DNA from: Flavobacterium sp. UBA2787
Lineage (GTDB): Bacteria; Bacteroidota; Bacteroidia; Flavobacteriales; Flavobacteriaceae
NCBI GenBank assembly: GCA_002352205.1
Contig: DEHZ01000013.1
Location: forward strand, 1 to 64,000
Direction of reading: 5' to 3'
DNA length: 64,000 nt
Shown: positions 35,365 to 44,010 of the stretch, in pieces
How the letters are laid out: every line of letters starts with the position of its first letter
Position numbering within the stretch: the stretch's first letter is position 1
The notes under the pieces: generated by a model
What the model was told of the DNA's origin: nothing
What the model saw: the letters and a program-made list of their open reading frames with translations, nothing else
The model's database searches: none
Made by a program: the position numbers and the translations under genes

Positions 35365-36585
35365 TTAAATTATTTCAGCGACTACAAAGGTGCTTCCGCC
35401 CACGTAAATGAAGTCGTTGGAACCAGCAGTTTTCTTAGCTTCCTGATAAGCTTCTGAAACAGAATTATATACTTTTCCTTTAAGTCCGAACTCAGCTGCT
35501 TTTTGCTTTAGAATTTCAGGATTCAGACCACGTAAATTTTTTGGACTACAGAAGTAATAATTTGCCTTTTTTGGAAATAAAGGAAGAATTTCACTCAAAT
35601 CTTTATCATTTACAACGCCTAAAACTATGTGAAGTTGATCAAATTCTTGTTTTTCTATCTGTTTTAGCACAATCGATAATCCGTGTTTGTTGTGAGCTGT
35701 ATCGCAAATTATTTTCGGGTTTTCGCCCAATTGTTGCCATCTTCCCAATAATCCGGTGTTTTGAATAACGTTTAAAAAACCAATTTTTATATTTTCTTCA
35801 GAAATAAAAAATTCATTTTGTTGTTGTAAAACTTGAAGTGTTTGCTGAACAGTTTTTCGATTCTGAATTTGATAATCGCCTAATAAAGCAGTAGGGTAAA
35901 CTTCTTCAATTAAATCAGACGCAAAATAAATTTCTGAATTGGTTTCTAATGTTTTCTTTATAAAAACGGGTTTTGTTTCATTTGTATATTCTCCAATTAC
36001 AATAGGAATGTTTGGTTTGATAATTCCGGCTTTTTCAAAAGCAATGGATTCCAATGTATTTCCGAGAAATTGTGTGTGATCTAATCCGATGTTGGTAATG
36101 ACTGAAATAAGCGGTGTTATGATGTTGGTGGAATCCAATCGGCCGCCCATACCAACTTCGATGATTGCAATATCTACTTTTTCTTTTACAAAATAATCAA
36201 AGGCTAAACCGACCGTCATTTCGAAGAAACTTAGTTGATGACTTTCAAAAAAGGTTTTGTGTCGCGAAACAAAATCAATCACAAATTCTTCCGTAATTTC
36301 TTCTCCGTTGATTTTGATGCGTTCTCTGTAATCTTTTAAGTGCGGCGAAGTATATAAGCCTACTTTATAACCCGCTTCCTGTAAAACCGATGCTAATAGG
36401 GAAGAAGTAGAACCTTTTCCGTTAGTTCCCGCAACGTGAATCGTTTTGAGTTTTTTTTCCGGATTGTTGAGGTAATTTGCCAATAAAATCGTGTTGTCAA
36501 GGTTCGGTTTATATGCCGATGCTCCTTGCGTTTGATACATTGGAAGCTGATTAAACAGCCAGTTTACAGTTTCTTGATAATTCAT
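35365..36585 (-). CDS. folC: Folylpolyglutamate synthase / dihydrofolate synthase
   Basis: 406-residue Mur-ligase-family enzyme that joins glutamate to dihydropteroate and folates. The P-loop GTNGKGS is at 53-59, followed by LLASVLQEAGYKVGLYTSPHL. IIEVGMGGRLDSTN, TNIGLDHTQFLG, KAGIIKP and the C-terminal DTAHNKHGL motifs identify the family. It is last on the minus strand after the TonB-type genes, but a good terminator (36600-36621) separates it from them. The bifunctional assignment follows family convention; separate activities cannot be told from sequence. Confidence 0.95.
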   Translation of the reverse strand: MNYQETVNWLFNQLPMYQTQGASAYKPNLDNTILLANYLNNPEKKLKTIHVAGTNGKGSTSSLLASVLQEAGYKVGLYTSPHLKDYRERIKINGEEITEEFVIDFVSRHKTFFESHQLSFFEMTVGLAFDYFVKEKVDIAIIEVGMGGRLDSTNIITPLISVITNIGLDHTQFLGNTLESIAFEKAGIIKPNIPIVIGEYTNETKPVFIKKTLETNSEIYFASDLIEEVYPTALLGDYQIQNRKTVQQTLQVLQQQNEFFISEENIKIGFLNVIQNTGLLGRWQQLGENPKIICDTAHNKHGLSIVLKQIEKQEFDQLHIVLGVVNDKDLSEILPLFPKKANYYFCSPKNLRGLNPEILKQKAAEFGLKGKVYNSVSEAYQEAKKTAGSNDFIYVGGSTFVVAEII

Positions 36586-36599
36586 TGTTTTAAAAAAAT

Positions 36600-36621
36600 A
36601 AACCCCACAAAAGTGAGGTTT
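36600..36621 (-). terminator. Terminator of the ExbB-ExbD-TonB operon
   Basis: On the minus strand AAACCTCAC pairs with GTGGGGTTT (one U-G pair) around TTTT, followed by ATTTTTTT. It lies between the short TonB paralogue and folC. Confidence 0.8.
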
Positions 36622-36643
36622 AAATATAATTATTATTTTGTTT

Positions 36644-37057
36644 TTATTCTGCTCCTTTAAAATTAAACATCAAAAAGCCAATTTGATTTTCGGGTGCTTT
36701 TAAATCTTCATTCCATTTGTATTTATAAGATGCTTTAATGGCCACTTCTTGCAAACATTTACTTGTTGTAGTTGAATCACGAGGACTAAATTTTGCATTA
36801 GTAACAATTCCACTCTGGTTTACTTCTACTTCCACAACAATAGTTCCTTCGTCGTTACATTCTACTTTTATTGCTCCACGGCCTTCTAAATGCCTGTCTT
36901 TTAATCCTAAATCATTTTTACCGCCGCTTGCATTTGAAAATTCTTTTACATTTTCAGTATTAGTATTGCCATTAAGGGCTGTAGATTTAGAATTTGTTTC
37001 TTGTCCAAAACATAAAAAACAAAAAAACAGGAAAAGTAAAAGAAACTGATTTTTCAT
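36644..37057 (-). CDS. Short secreted TonB C-terminal-domain protein
   Basis: 137 residues: signal peptide (cleavage near CFGQ), a short Ser/Asn-rich linker, and a TonB C-terminal-like domain (about 60-137: VECNDEGTIVVEVEVNQSG, CLQEVAIKASYKYKWNED, IGFLMFNF). It is a tandem copy of the end of the preceding gene, recognisable even at DNA level, but without the membrane anchor and the Lys/Glu-rich stalk. The ATG at 37057 lies one base after the upstream stop codon, which argues against the longer in-frame extension and suggests translational coupling. A free periplasmic domain could compete with, or assist, the anchored TonB-like protein. The function is not known. Confidence 0.8.
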   Translation of the reverse strand: MKNQFLLLFLFFCFLCFGQETNSKSTALNGNTNTENVKEFSNASGGKNDLGLKDRHLEGRGAIKVECNDEGTIVVEVEVNQSGIVTNAKFSPRDSTTTSKCLQEVAIKASYKYKWNEDLKAPENQIGFLMFNFKGAE

Positions 37058-37058
37058 T

Positions 37059-37895
37059 TTATTCTCCGTTTCTAAAGTTAAATACAATAAATCCAATTTG
37101 TCCATCCGGTGCATTTGCATCGTCGTTCCATCTGTATTTGTATGCTGATTTAATAGCAGCTTCCTGTAAACATTTGCTGGTAGTATTTGAACCACTCGGA
37201 CTAAATTTTGCGTTAGTAACGCCTCCGTTTTTATTCACTTTAACTTCTACTACCACAGTTCCTTCGTCATTACATTCGGCTTTTACAGCTCCCGGACTTG
37301 ATAATCTTCTACCGTTTAATCCCCAAGCTCCCGTTCCGGTTCCTGTTCCTTTGCCACTACCGTAGTAACTGTTGGAATAGATGCTTCCGTCTAATTTTCC
37401 TTGGTTTCCGGGTGTTGTTGATGTTCCGTCTCCACCGGTGGTTTTTCCATCGGATGATTTAACGCCACCAATTAAGGCGTCTAATTTTGCTTTTTTATCG
37501 GCTTCTTCTTGTTTCTTTTTTTGTTCGGCAGCTTTTATTTTTGCTTCGGCTACTGCTTTTTTATTGGCTTCTTCTTTTTGTTTTTTTAACGCAATCGCTG
37601 CTTCGTTGTCTGCTGTAATAACATTTTCTGAAACCTGACTTGGTGTTGCAGGTTCTGATGTTTCTTCCACCGGCTGTTGCTCAGTGACTTCTCTTGGTTC
37701 CGATTTTACGGGTTCTGTTGTGTTTGTGTTTCCTGAGCCGGCATCGGTGTTTCCAAAGTTAATGGCGATTCCGTTTTCGGGTGGTGGATCCATATAGGAT
37801 AATCCGAGAAAAATAACTAATAAAAGCAACACTGCCATTATCGCTGTGGAGATGGCAAATGATTTTTTTTCGTGTTCGGTTTCTAAATATTTCAT
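37059..37895 (-). CDS. TonB/TolA-like energy transducer
   Basis: 278-residue inner-membrane protein. Short cytoplasmic N-terminus, single membrane helix near 15-32, periplasmic Pro/Glu-rich segment, a Lys/Ala/Glu coiled-coil stalk (about 95-145, TolA-like), a Gly/Thr/Ser linker and a TonB C-terminal domain (about 200-278). It would couple the ExbB/ExbD proton channel encoded upstream to outer-membrane partners. The stalk resembles TolA while the end is annotated as TonB in this group, so a TolQRA-type role in envelope integrity is possible. It is separated from exbD by a palindromic repeat (37908-38051) and followed one base later by the short paralogue. Confidence 0.88.
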   Translation of the reverse strand: MKYLETEHEKKSFAISTAIMAVLLLLVIFLGLSYMDPPPENGIAINFGNTDAGSGNTNTTEPVKSEPREVTEQQPVEETSEPATPSQVSENVITADNEAAIALKKQKEEANKKAVAEAKIKAAEQKKKQEEADKKAKLDALIGGVKSSDGKTTGGDGTSTTPGNQGKLDGSIYSNSYYGSGKGTGTGTGAWGLNGRRLSSPGAVKAECNDEGTVVVEVKVNKNGGVTNAKFSPSGSNTTSKCLQEAAIKSAYKYRWNDDANAPDGQIGFIVFNFRNGE

Positions 37896-37907
37896 CGTTT
37901 CTCGTTT

Positions 37908-38051
37908 TAGCCCTGATTGTAGCGGAAAGCCTTTGGTGATGAAAACCTATTTTTTCTTGGTTTGGCAGAGCGACCAAAGGAAGCTCCTGACAGACCGTAG
38001 AAAAAAAGGTTTTTGAGCCAAAGCTTGCAGCGAAAAGCAGGATTAGCTTCT
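37908..38051 (+). repeat. Long imperfect palindromic repeat inside the ExbD-TonB operon
   Basis: 144-bp element filling the ExbD-TonB intergenic space. It matches 62783-62926 along its whole length: both start TAGCCCTGATTG and end GCAGGATTAGCT. The two halves are partly complementary (CTTTGG...AAAACCT against AGGTTTTT...CCAAAG, with AGC/CCTG/AGCG elements outside), so its RNA could fold into one long broken hairpin. It also shares AGCGGAAAGCC and AGCGAAAAGC with the GC-rich repeat family. Orientation is named by TAGCCC at the low end. No coding potential is credible. Confidence 0.85.
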
Positions 38052-38053
38052 TA

Positions 38054-38446
38054 TTATTTTGGTCGAACTGCCAAAACCACTTTAATTTGATTACGGTTGG
38101 CGATGTCTAACACATTTACTGCTTTTTCAATTGGCACGCCTTCTTCTGCTCTTAAAATAAGGGCTTTGTCTTCTTTGTTGGAAAACAAGGCTAATAATCG
38201 AGCTTCTAAATCGGCTTCTTGAACTTGGTCTTTGTCAATAAAAAATTCTAAATCTTTATTGATGCTCACCGAAATATTTTTATTACTGTCGGTTTTTCCT
38301 TTTGCTTTTGGCAATACTAAATCCAACGCATTGGTGGTTACCATGGTGGATGTTAGCATGAAGAAAATCAATAACAAAAACACAATATCCGTCATAGACG
38401 ACATATTGAATTCGGGCGATACTTTATTTCTACCTCTGATATTCAT
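38054..38446 (-). CDS. ExbD/TolR family proton-channel subunit
   Basis: 130-residue inner-membrane protein with one N-terminal helix. The conserved protonatable Asp lies in NMSSMTDIVFLLLIFFMLTS, and a periplasmic domain ends VVLAVRPK. With the ExbB-type protein it forms the proton-driven motor that energises TonB/TolA. The start codon is one base after the ExbB stop, so the two are translationally coupled. The 158-bp gap to the TonB-like gene is taken up by a repeat element, unlike the other tight junctions of the operon. Confidence 0.92.
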   Translation of the reverse strand: MNIRGRNKVSPEFNMSSMTDIVFLLLIFFMLTSTMVTTNALDLVLPKAKGKTDSNKNISVSINKDLEFFIDKDQVQEADLEARLLALFSNKEDKALILRAEEGVPIEKAVNVLDIANRNQIKVVLAVRPK

Positions 38447-38447
38447 A

Positions 38448-39143
38448 TTATGACGGTTCGTTTAAAAGGTCAAGGAAATCAGTTGCATTGGCTTCCATTT
38501 GGTGCACTACTTTGTCGGTTTTTACCACTAAATGGTTGTAGCCCATAAAGGCAATAATACCCACAATTAATCCGGCAACTGTTGTTGTCATAGCGGTATA
38601 AATACCTTCTGCTAAGGCACCAACTTCAATTTGTCCGCCTCCGCTTGCCATTTTGTGAAAGGCAAGAATCATACCAATTACAGTTCCAAGGAAACCAATC
38701 ATTGGTCCTGCACCTGAGATAGTTGCGAGCATACTCACGTTTTTTTCCAGTTTGTAAATTTCTAATTTTCCGGCATTTTCAATTGCTGTGTTGATGTCTT
38801 CCAATGGTTTTCCGATACGGGAAATTCCTTTTTCTGTTAAACGTGCAACAGGCGAATTGGTTTGAGCACAAAGCATTTTGGCTGCATCAATTTTTCCGTT
38901 GGTGATATTCATTTTAATATTATTCATAAAATTAATATCAATTTTGGAAGCGGCATTAATCGCCATTAATCTTTCAAAATAAAGATATAATGCAAAAAAT
39001 AATAATAACGCAAGTGTAATCATGATGAGTTGACCACCGATTCCGCCACTGGTTATTAAGTCCCAAATGGATAAAGTTTTTTCTACGGGTTGATCTTCTA
39101 ATAAAGCATTTTGTGCTGTTGCTAAACTATCTGCTGGTTGCAT
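38448..39143 (-). CDS. MotA/TolQ/ExbB proton channel family protein
   Basis: 231-residue inner-membrane protein. Three helices: near 36-56 (GQLIMITLALLLFFALYLYF), about 140-165 (APMIGFLGTVIGM-type motif, seen as GAGPMIGFLGTVIGMI) and about 180-205 (MTTTVAGLIVGIIAFMGY). It forms the proton-conducting pentamer with ExbD. First gene of the minus-strand run exbB-exbD-(repeat)-tonB-short tonB. The N-terminus before the first helix is short and could be taken from the ATG used here without conflict. ExbB and TolQ cannot be separated on sequence alone. Confidence 0.92.
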   Translation of the reverse strand: MQPADSLATAQNALLEDQPVEKTLSIWDLITSGGIGGQLIMITLALLLFFALYLYFERLMAINAASKIDINFMNNIKMNITNGKIDAAKMLCAQTNSPVARLTEKGISRIGKPLEDINTAIENAGKLEIYKLEKNVSMLATISGAGPMIGFLGTVIGMILAFHKMASGGGQIEVGALAEGIYTAMTTTVAGLIVGIIAFMGYNHLVVKTDKVVHQMEANATDFLDLLNEPS

Positions 39144-39195
39144 ATTTTATTTCGTTTTTTATGATTGGTTTGAATAATAACGCTAAGTTACGGTT

Positions 39196-40581
39196 TTAAA
39201 TTGTAGGTCGGATAAAATGTTCAATTAACATAAAAGTTAATGCTCCTGAAATGAATCCGGCAAAGGCAAGCCAGGTGATTCTTTTGAGGTACCAAATGAA
39301 ATCGATTTTTTCCATTCCCATTGCAGCAACACCTGCGGCTGAACCGATGATAAGCATGCTTCCGCCTGTTCCGGCAGAGTAAGCTATAAAGTGCCAAATT
39401 GAGCTATCGACTTCAAAAGTGTACATCCCCATTGAAGCTGCTACTAAAGGCACGTTGTCAATGATTGATGATAAGATTCCTAATAAAATAACAACAACAT
39501 CCATATTTGGAATGGCATTAGAAAGAGATTCCGCGGCATAACGAAGTGTTCCGGTGTCATTGCCATCAATTTGACCAAACACCATACTTTCTAAAGCGGC
39601 TACGCCCATTAAAATTCCTAAAAAGAAAAGAATACTTGAAAATTCAATTTTGGTTAATGCATTATGCCCCGAATAAAGGTGTTTGTCTTTTTTGTTGAAA
39701 TCATCAAAAGGAGTTACGTATTCTGAAGCTAACCAGACAAATCCGAGACTAAACATCATTCCGACATAGGGAGGAAGTCCGGTAATCATTTTGAAAATAG
39801 GTACAAAAACAATAGCACCTAAACCAATATATAGCATTTTTTTACTGCTTAATAAACGTTCAGATTCTTCGTTGATTCCATATGATTTTCTCTCAGTTGT
39901 TCCTTGAAAAGGTTTTAACTTAGAGGCAATAAAAAATGGCACCACAAAACAAACAATAGACGGTACAATAACGTATTCTGATAATCCGACAGCAGTAACC
40001 TTATTGGCAATCCAAAGCATAGTCGTGGTTACATCTCCAATAGGAGACCAAGCTCCACCTGCATTTGCAGCAATTACGATTAGTGATGCATACCAGATTC
40101 TATACTCTCGTTTTGGGATCAATTTTCGGAGTAAAGTAATTAAAACAATGGTTGCTGTAAGGTTGTCAATAATAGCAGATAGGATAAAAGCAACAATTCC
40201 AAGAGTCCATAATAAACGTACTTTATTGGTTGTTTTAATTCTGTTTTTAATAACATCAAAACCTCTGTGTAAATCAATAATTTCAACGATGGTCATTGCT
40301 CCAATTAAGAAAATAAGAATTTCTGAAGTTTTACCGAAGTGGTGCATTAAGTTTTCTAGGAATCCTTCATGATTAGCTTCAGCATCTCCGACATTCATAT
40401 TAAAAACGTGACCGTGTCCGTCGATTATTGAAAACCAACCATTATTAAAACCGAACGATAACACCGCCCACATAGTAGCCGCCATTAAAAGAGCAGGTAC
40501 GGTTTTGTCTAATTTCAAAGGATGTTCCAATGTAATGGACATATATCCAATAACAAATAATAAGATGATAAAAAGTGTCAT
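39196..40581 (-). CDS. nhaD: Sodium:proton antiporter NhaD
   Basis: 461-residue polytopic inner-membrane protein of the NhaD family (ion-transporter superfamily), exchanging Na+ for H+. Motifs include LDKTVPALLMAATMWAVL, IDNLTATIVLITLLRKL, AANAGGAWSPIGDVTTTMLW, IDNVPLVAASMGMY and GTGGSMLIIGSAAGVAAMG. Eleven or more hydrophobic helices are visible. It lies 11 bp after the amino-acid dehydrogenase gene and shares its promoter. The link between the two activities is not obvious. Confidence 0.92.
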   Translation of the reverse strand: MTLFIILLFVIGYMSITLEHPLKLDKTVPALLMAATMWAVLSFGFNNGWFSIIDGHGHVFNMNVGDAEANHEGFLENLMHHFGKTSEILIFLIGAMTIVEIIDLHRGFDVIKNRIKTTNKVRLLWTLGIVAFILSAIIDNLTATIVLITLLRKLIPKREYRIWYASLIVIAANAGGAWSPIGDVTTTMLWIANKVTAVGLSEYVIVPSIVCFVVPFFIASKLKPFQGTTERKSYGINEESERLLSSKKMLYIGLGAIVFVPIFKMITGLPPYVGMMFSLGFVWLASEYVTPFDDFNKKDKHLYSGHNALTKIEFSSILFFLGILMGVAALESMVFGQIDGNDTGTLRYAAESLSNAIPNMDVVVILLGILSSIIDNVPLVAASMGMYTFEVDSSIWHFIAYSAGTGGSMLIIGSAAGVAAMGMEKIDFIWYLKRITWLAFAGFISGALTFMLIEHFIRPTI

Positions 40582-40592
40582 CGATTTTTAGT

Positions 40593-41819
40593 TTAAGTTA
40601 ATTGTTTTAGTGCAATTTCAAAAGCGGTTGCACTAATATTAGTTTTGGATGAATTTAAAGCATGTGTTTTTTCAATTGCTTTTTTAATGGTTTCGGAAGT
40701 GTCTAAGAAGATCGCTTCATCGGTCATTTGAACTTTCTTTTCCATAAAATAAGCAAAAACGCGAGCCATTCCGCAATTTGCAATAAAATCAGGAATTAAG
40801 CTAACTTTCGCATCAGTTTCTTCCATGATTGAGCCAAAGAAAATTTCTTTATCGGCAAACGGTACATTGGCACCACTTGAAATTACTTCTAAACCGGACG
40901 CAATCATTTGGTCAATTTGACTTTTTTGAACCAACCTCGAGGCTGCACACGGAGCAAATATCTCAGCATTAATGTTCCAAATTTGCTGATTTATTTTTTC
41001 AAAAGGAATCATGTTTGGAGCAACTAATTTATTTCCATCTTTGTTTAGGAATAAACGTTTAATTTCTTCGAATGAAAATCCTTCTTCATTAATTATTCCA
41101 CCTTCGCGATCGATAATTCCGACAATTTTTGCACCCATTCCGGCCAAGTAAAATGCGGCGGCTGAGCCTACATTTCCAAAACCTTGTACAACTGCTTTTT
41201 TGCCAACCACGCTTCCTCCATAAATATCATAATAATGACGAACAGCTTCGGCAACACCAAATCCGGTAATCATATCGGCTACAGTATATTTTCTGTTAAC
41301 ATCAGGAGAAAATTTTGGATTTTCTATCACTTTTATTACTCCCTGACGTAGTTGACCAATTCTATTAATTTTGTCTGCTTCGGTAGGTTTAAAATGTCCG
41401 TTAAAAACGCCTTCCTGAGGGTGCCAAACGCCACATTCTTCTGTAATTGGAATTACTTCATGAATTTCATCTACGTTTAAATCGCCACCGGTTCCATAGT
41501 AGCTTTTTAATAAAGGTGAAACAGCTTTGTACCAACGTTGTAATACTTCTTTTTTTCTTGGATCGTTTGGGTCAAAGTTGATTCCTGATTTTGCTCCACC
41601 AATGGCAGGACCAGAAACAGAAAATTTTACTTCCATTGTTTTTGCTAAAGAAAGAACTTCGTTCATATCAAGGCCTTTTCGCATTCTCGTTCCGCCACCT
41701 GCAGCACCTCCACGAAGAGAATTAATTACAGTCCAGCCTTCTGCATCGGTTTCGGAATCTTTCCAATTAAAAATTATTTCAGGCTCTTTGTTCTCAAATT
41801 TTTTGAGTAAATCTTTCAT
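40593..41819 (-). CDS. Glu/Leu/Phe/Val dehydrogenase family protein
   Basis: 408-residue NAD(P)-dependent amino-acid dehydrogenase, oxidatively deaminating an L-amino acid to the 2-oxo acid. The N-terminal half holds the glycine-rich GGAAGGGTRMRKG and the catalytic lysine region GPAIGGAKSGI. The C-terminal Rossmann fold has VQGFGNVGSAAA, followed by EIFAPCAASR and ISSGANVPF. Preferred substrate (glutamate or branched chain) is not decided by what I can see. It is first of a two-gene unit with nhaD (11 bp gap), with a promoter box just upstream. Confidence 0.9.
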   Translation of the reverse strand: MKDLLKKFENKEPEIIFNWKDSETDAEGWTVINSLRGGAAGGGTRMRKGLDMNEVLSLAKTMEVKFSVSGPAIGGAKSGINFDPNDPRKKEVLQRWYKAVSPLLKSYYGTGGDLNVDEIHEVIPITEECGVWHPQEGVFNGHFKPTEADKINRIGQLRQGVIKVIENPKFSPDVNRKYTVADMITGFGVAEAVRHYYDIYGGSVVGKKAVVQGFGNVGSAAAFYLAGMGAKIVGIIDREGGIINEEGFSFEEIKRLFLNKDGNKLVAPNMIPFEKINQQIWNINAEIFAPCAASRLVQKSQIDQMIASGLEVISSGANVPFADKEIFFGSIMEETDAKVSLIPDFIANCGMARVFAYFMEKKVQMTDEAIFLDTSETIKKAIEKTHALNSSKTNISATAFEIALKQLT

Positions 41820-41839
41820 TATAGTTTGTTTGTTGCCTG

Positions 41840-41847
41840 CAAATTTA
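41840..41847 (-). promoter_or_regulatory. Promoter box of the dehydrogenase-nhaD unit
   Basis: TAAATTTG on the minus strand (41847-41840), about 20 bp before the ATG at 41819. No exact TTG at the usual spacing. The remaining intergenic DNA up to 42056 is AT-rich and holds only the terminator of the next gene. Confidence 0.45.
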
Positions 41848-41984
41848 CTTTTTACACATTGATTTTTAATATCTTTTCACAAAAGTTTTCAAGAGTTTTA
41901 TCTACAATTTTAGTTTTAGAGTTGTGATGTCAATTATGAAAAATTATTTAGTAAACTATTTATTATTAAAACTCATTTATAAAA

Positions 41985-42014
41985 ATTGAGCCCGATGTTA
42001 GTATCGAGCTCAAT
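41985..42014 (-). terminator. Terminator of the YoaK operon
   Basis: ATTGAGC (41985-41991) pairs with GCTCAAT (42008-42014), with CGAT/ATCG continuing inside after one mismatch. On the minus strand the hairpin is followed by TTTTTATA. Confidence 0.8.
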
Positions 42015-42056
42015 AAATTATAACTAATTATTTTTATGTTTAAAAAATTTTAAATT

Positions 42057-42890
42057 TTAAACTGTTTCTTCTTGCAAATGTTTTCGTTTATTTTCTGTAA
42101 ATGAATTTAAGTTTAAAGATGGTTTAATTACTGTTTTTTCGGTATTGACTTTGATGTAATTGTTTCTTCTTTTTAATGCTAAAAAGCGAGAGAAACGAAT
42201 TTTATACCAATCATAAAAGATAACAATGGTTAAAAATATACTTACCAAATAAAACACTTGAAAACCGGTGTAAAAATACAAGAACCCTGATACTATTGCT
42301 CCACCTAAATAGGCTGTTGCAATGGCACTAAGCAGTTTTGCTTTGCCCCGTAATTCTTTGTTTTCACGGTATTCTCTTTTGGTAAACATTGAAAATAAAA
42401 TACCTAAATCAGTTGTAGTACCGGTTAAGTGGGTTGTTTTTACAGCAAAATTTGAAATACTGGCTGTTAATCCGTTTTGTAAACCCATCGCAAAAAGCAT
42501 TACTCCAAGTAAAATCTCTGTTTCAATTAGGGTTTCACGATAGTAAAATTGTCCATAAAAACCAACCGATAACAAACAGATAATTTCTAAAACCAGCGGA
42601 ATAGAATGTGCTAAATAAGTATTGACTCTACTTAAATGTATTACAATCAAATTGGAAAAAAAACTACCAAAGAAAAACAGAAATATCCACGAAAAAACGA
42701 TAGCCGTTTGATACAGATTTCCTTTTACAATTTCCGAGGCCAAGATGGCATAATGGCCGGTTACGTTTGATGAAAATGAAAAGAAAATCAGTAATGAGGC
42801 AACATTCACCATACCACCCGAAAAGGCAGTGAGGACACCCAATTTTATGTTATCTTCTAATGTTCTGCTATTACTAAATTTTCTAAGCAT
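42057..42890 (-). CDS. YoaK/DUF1275 family membrane protein
   Basis: 277-residue inner-membrane protein with six or seven hydrophobic helices. Family features: LTAFSGGMVNVASLLIFFSFSSNVTGHYAI near the start and GLQNGLTASISNFAVKTTHLTGTTTDLGILF in the middle. Members are usually annotated YoaK; the transported molecule, if any, is unknown. It has a cytoplasmic basic tail of about 45 residues. Last gene of a three-gene unit, 3 bp after the lipocalin-like gene, and closed by a terminator. Confidence 0.85.
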   Translation of the reverse strand: MLRKFSNSRTLEDNIKLGVLTAFSGGMVNVASLLIFFSFSSNVTGHYAILASEIVKGNLYQTAIVFSWIFLFFFGSFFSNLIVIHLSRVNTYLAHSIPLVLEIICLLSVGFYGQFYYRETLIETEILLGVMLFAMGLQNGLTASISNFAVKTTHLTGTTTDLGILFSMFTKREYRENKELRGKAKLLSAIATAYLGGAIVSGFLYFYTGFQVFYLVSIFLTIVIFYDWYKIRFSRFLALKRRNNYIKVNTEKTVIKPSLNLNSFTENKRKHLQEETV

Positions 42891-42893
42891 ATT

Positions 42894-43343
42894 TTATGAT
42901 TTTTCAAATGTTAATTTTGCAATTCCTCGAGCTTGAATTTCGGAATCAAAATTCAATATCATTTTGTTGTTGTCAAGCTCAGTAAGGTTGTAATTTTCAA
43001 TTACTTGGTCGTCATATTTTAATTGAAGAATATTACCACGACCTTTAATTTTCCAACTTACCAACTTTTCGTTTTCACCCGCCTGAAGAAGTAGTTTCCC
43101 ATTGGGTAAAAATTGCCAAGTTTCCGCTTCGTGAATCAGCAAATGCTGACCGATTATTTTCTTTACATCGTCTGTAATTTCTTTACTGCTGTCGCCCACT
43201 TTATTCACTCGTTCATATTCCCAAGATAATTCTTTCCATTGCCCGACAATCTTTTTTTCGGGACTTTGAGATAGTGATATGAGTGTAATAAACGAACCCA
43301 CAATAACTAAAAATACAGCCGTGTAGGTTATAATGATTTTCAT
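42894..43343 (-). CDS. Small anchored lipocalin-like protein, function unknown
   Basis: 149 residues: one N-terminal membrane helix or uncleaved signal (about 4-24), then a single beta-rich domain with the lipocalin-like opening KIVGQWKE and strands such as ETWQFLPNGKLLL and LVSWKIKGRGNILQLKY. The ordering resembles small Bacteroidota lipocalin-like proteins, but I do not recognise a named family. It lies between the Usp-like and YoaK genes, with 21 and 3 bp gaps, so all three are cotranscribed. Confidence 0.7.
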   Translation of the reverse strand: MKIIITYTAVFLVIVGSFITLISLSQSPEKKIVGQWKELSWEYERVNKVGDSSKEITDDVKKIIGQHLLIHEAETWQFLPNGKLLLQAGENEKLVSWKIKGRGNILQLKYDDQVIENYNLTELDNNKMILNFDSEIQARGIAKLTFEKS

Positions 43344-43364
43344 AGTTTTTTTGGTTTTTAATTA

Positions 43365-43868
43365 TTAAGAATGCGACGGAACTCCGTTGAAGAAGATTTC
43401 GGCAACTTTTCCTTTTTCAGGAATATTTTGATTGGCATTCCATCCAACTTGTTCCACTGAAAGTTTACTTTTTTGGATAAACGGAACTAAATCAAAACTT
43501 TTTCTTTTGTTCAATCTCCATTGATGTTGTGTTGGAAGAAAGGCTTGATCAATTTTGTTTCCTTCAACATAATTGTTAAAAGCAGTTTGTGTAAAGCCGG
43601 TAAAAATATCTTTTCGGATAGAATTAATTTTTGAAGCATATTTGTTTTGTAAAACAGAACAAGCTTCAGTAAATTCATTAGTAATAAATTGATTTACAAT
43701 TTTTTTCTTAGATAAGAAAAGCAAATCAGTGATTGAATCTGTCAAATGAACACCGTGCAAAAGAATGACATCAAATTTTTCATCAGATGACGATTGGCTC
43801 AAAACATTTTTTAAAACAGTTAATGATTCAATTGAGAAATCAGTTGGGATAAGAATGGTTTTTTTCAT
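43365..43868 (-). CDS. Universal-stress-protein-like protein
   Basis: 167 residues. The opening KKTILIPTDFSIESLTVLKNVL is the usual first strand and helix of UspA-type proteins in Bacteroidota, followed by an alternating alpha/beta pattern (FDVILLHGVHL). The C-terminal G-x2-G-x9-G(S/T) nucleotide-binding motif of ATP-binding Usp proteins is not visible, and the last 40 residues are unlike it. Stress-related role is inferred. First gene of the unit with the lipocalin-like and YoaK genes, just downstream of the two-component system on the same strand but with its own promoter. Confidence 0.7.
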   Translation of the reverse strand: MKKTILIPTDFSIESLTVLKNVLSQSSSDEKFDVILLHGVHLTDSITDLLFLSKKKIVNQFITNEFTEACSVLQNKYASKINSIRKDIFTGFTQTAFNNYVEGNKIDQAFLPTQHQWRLNKRKSFDLVPFIQKSKLSVEQVGWNANQNIPEKGKVAEIFFNGVPSHS

Positions 43869-43898
43869 GACACTATTATTTTTTTAGATTTATAGTGA

Positions 43899-43906
43899 CA
43901 AATTTA
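43899..43906 (-). promoter_or_regulatory. Promoter box of the Usp-like operon
   Basis: TAAATTTG on the minus strand (43906-43899), leaving a leader of about 25 bases. The 70 bp upstream contain several AAATTA/ATTAGA-like repeats that could be regulator sites, possibly for the adjacent response regulator (inference). Confidence 0.45.
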
Positions 43907-44010
43907 TGGGCGTCAAATTAGAAAGAAATTAATCTAAAATTAGAATTTGATTAAAATTGATTGACGAAATTAAAATGAGATTAGAGAATCTTAAAGAAGT
44001 TTTAAAAACG

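Noticed and set aside
37759..37977. 72-residue minus-strand frame upstream of the TonB-like gene
   Set aside because: It is translated from the palindromic repeat and overlaps the TonB-like gene in another frame.
37896..38053. Riboswitch between ExbD and TonB genes
   Set aside because: The sequence is a dispersed repeat also present at 62783-62926 next to unrelated genes, so a ligand-specific riboswitch is unlikely.
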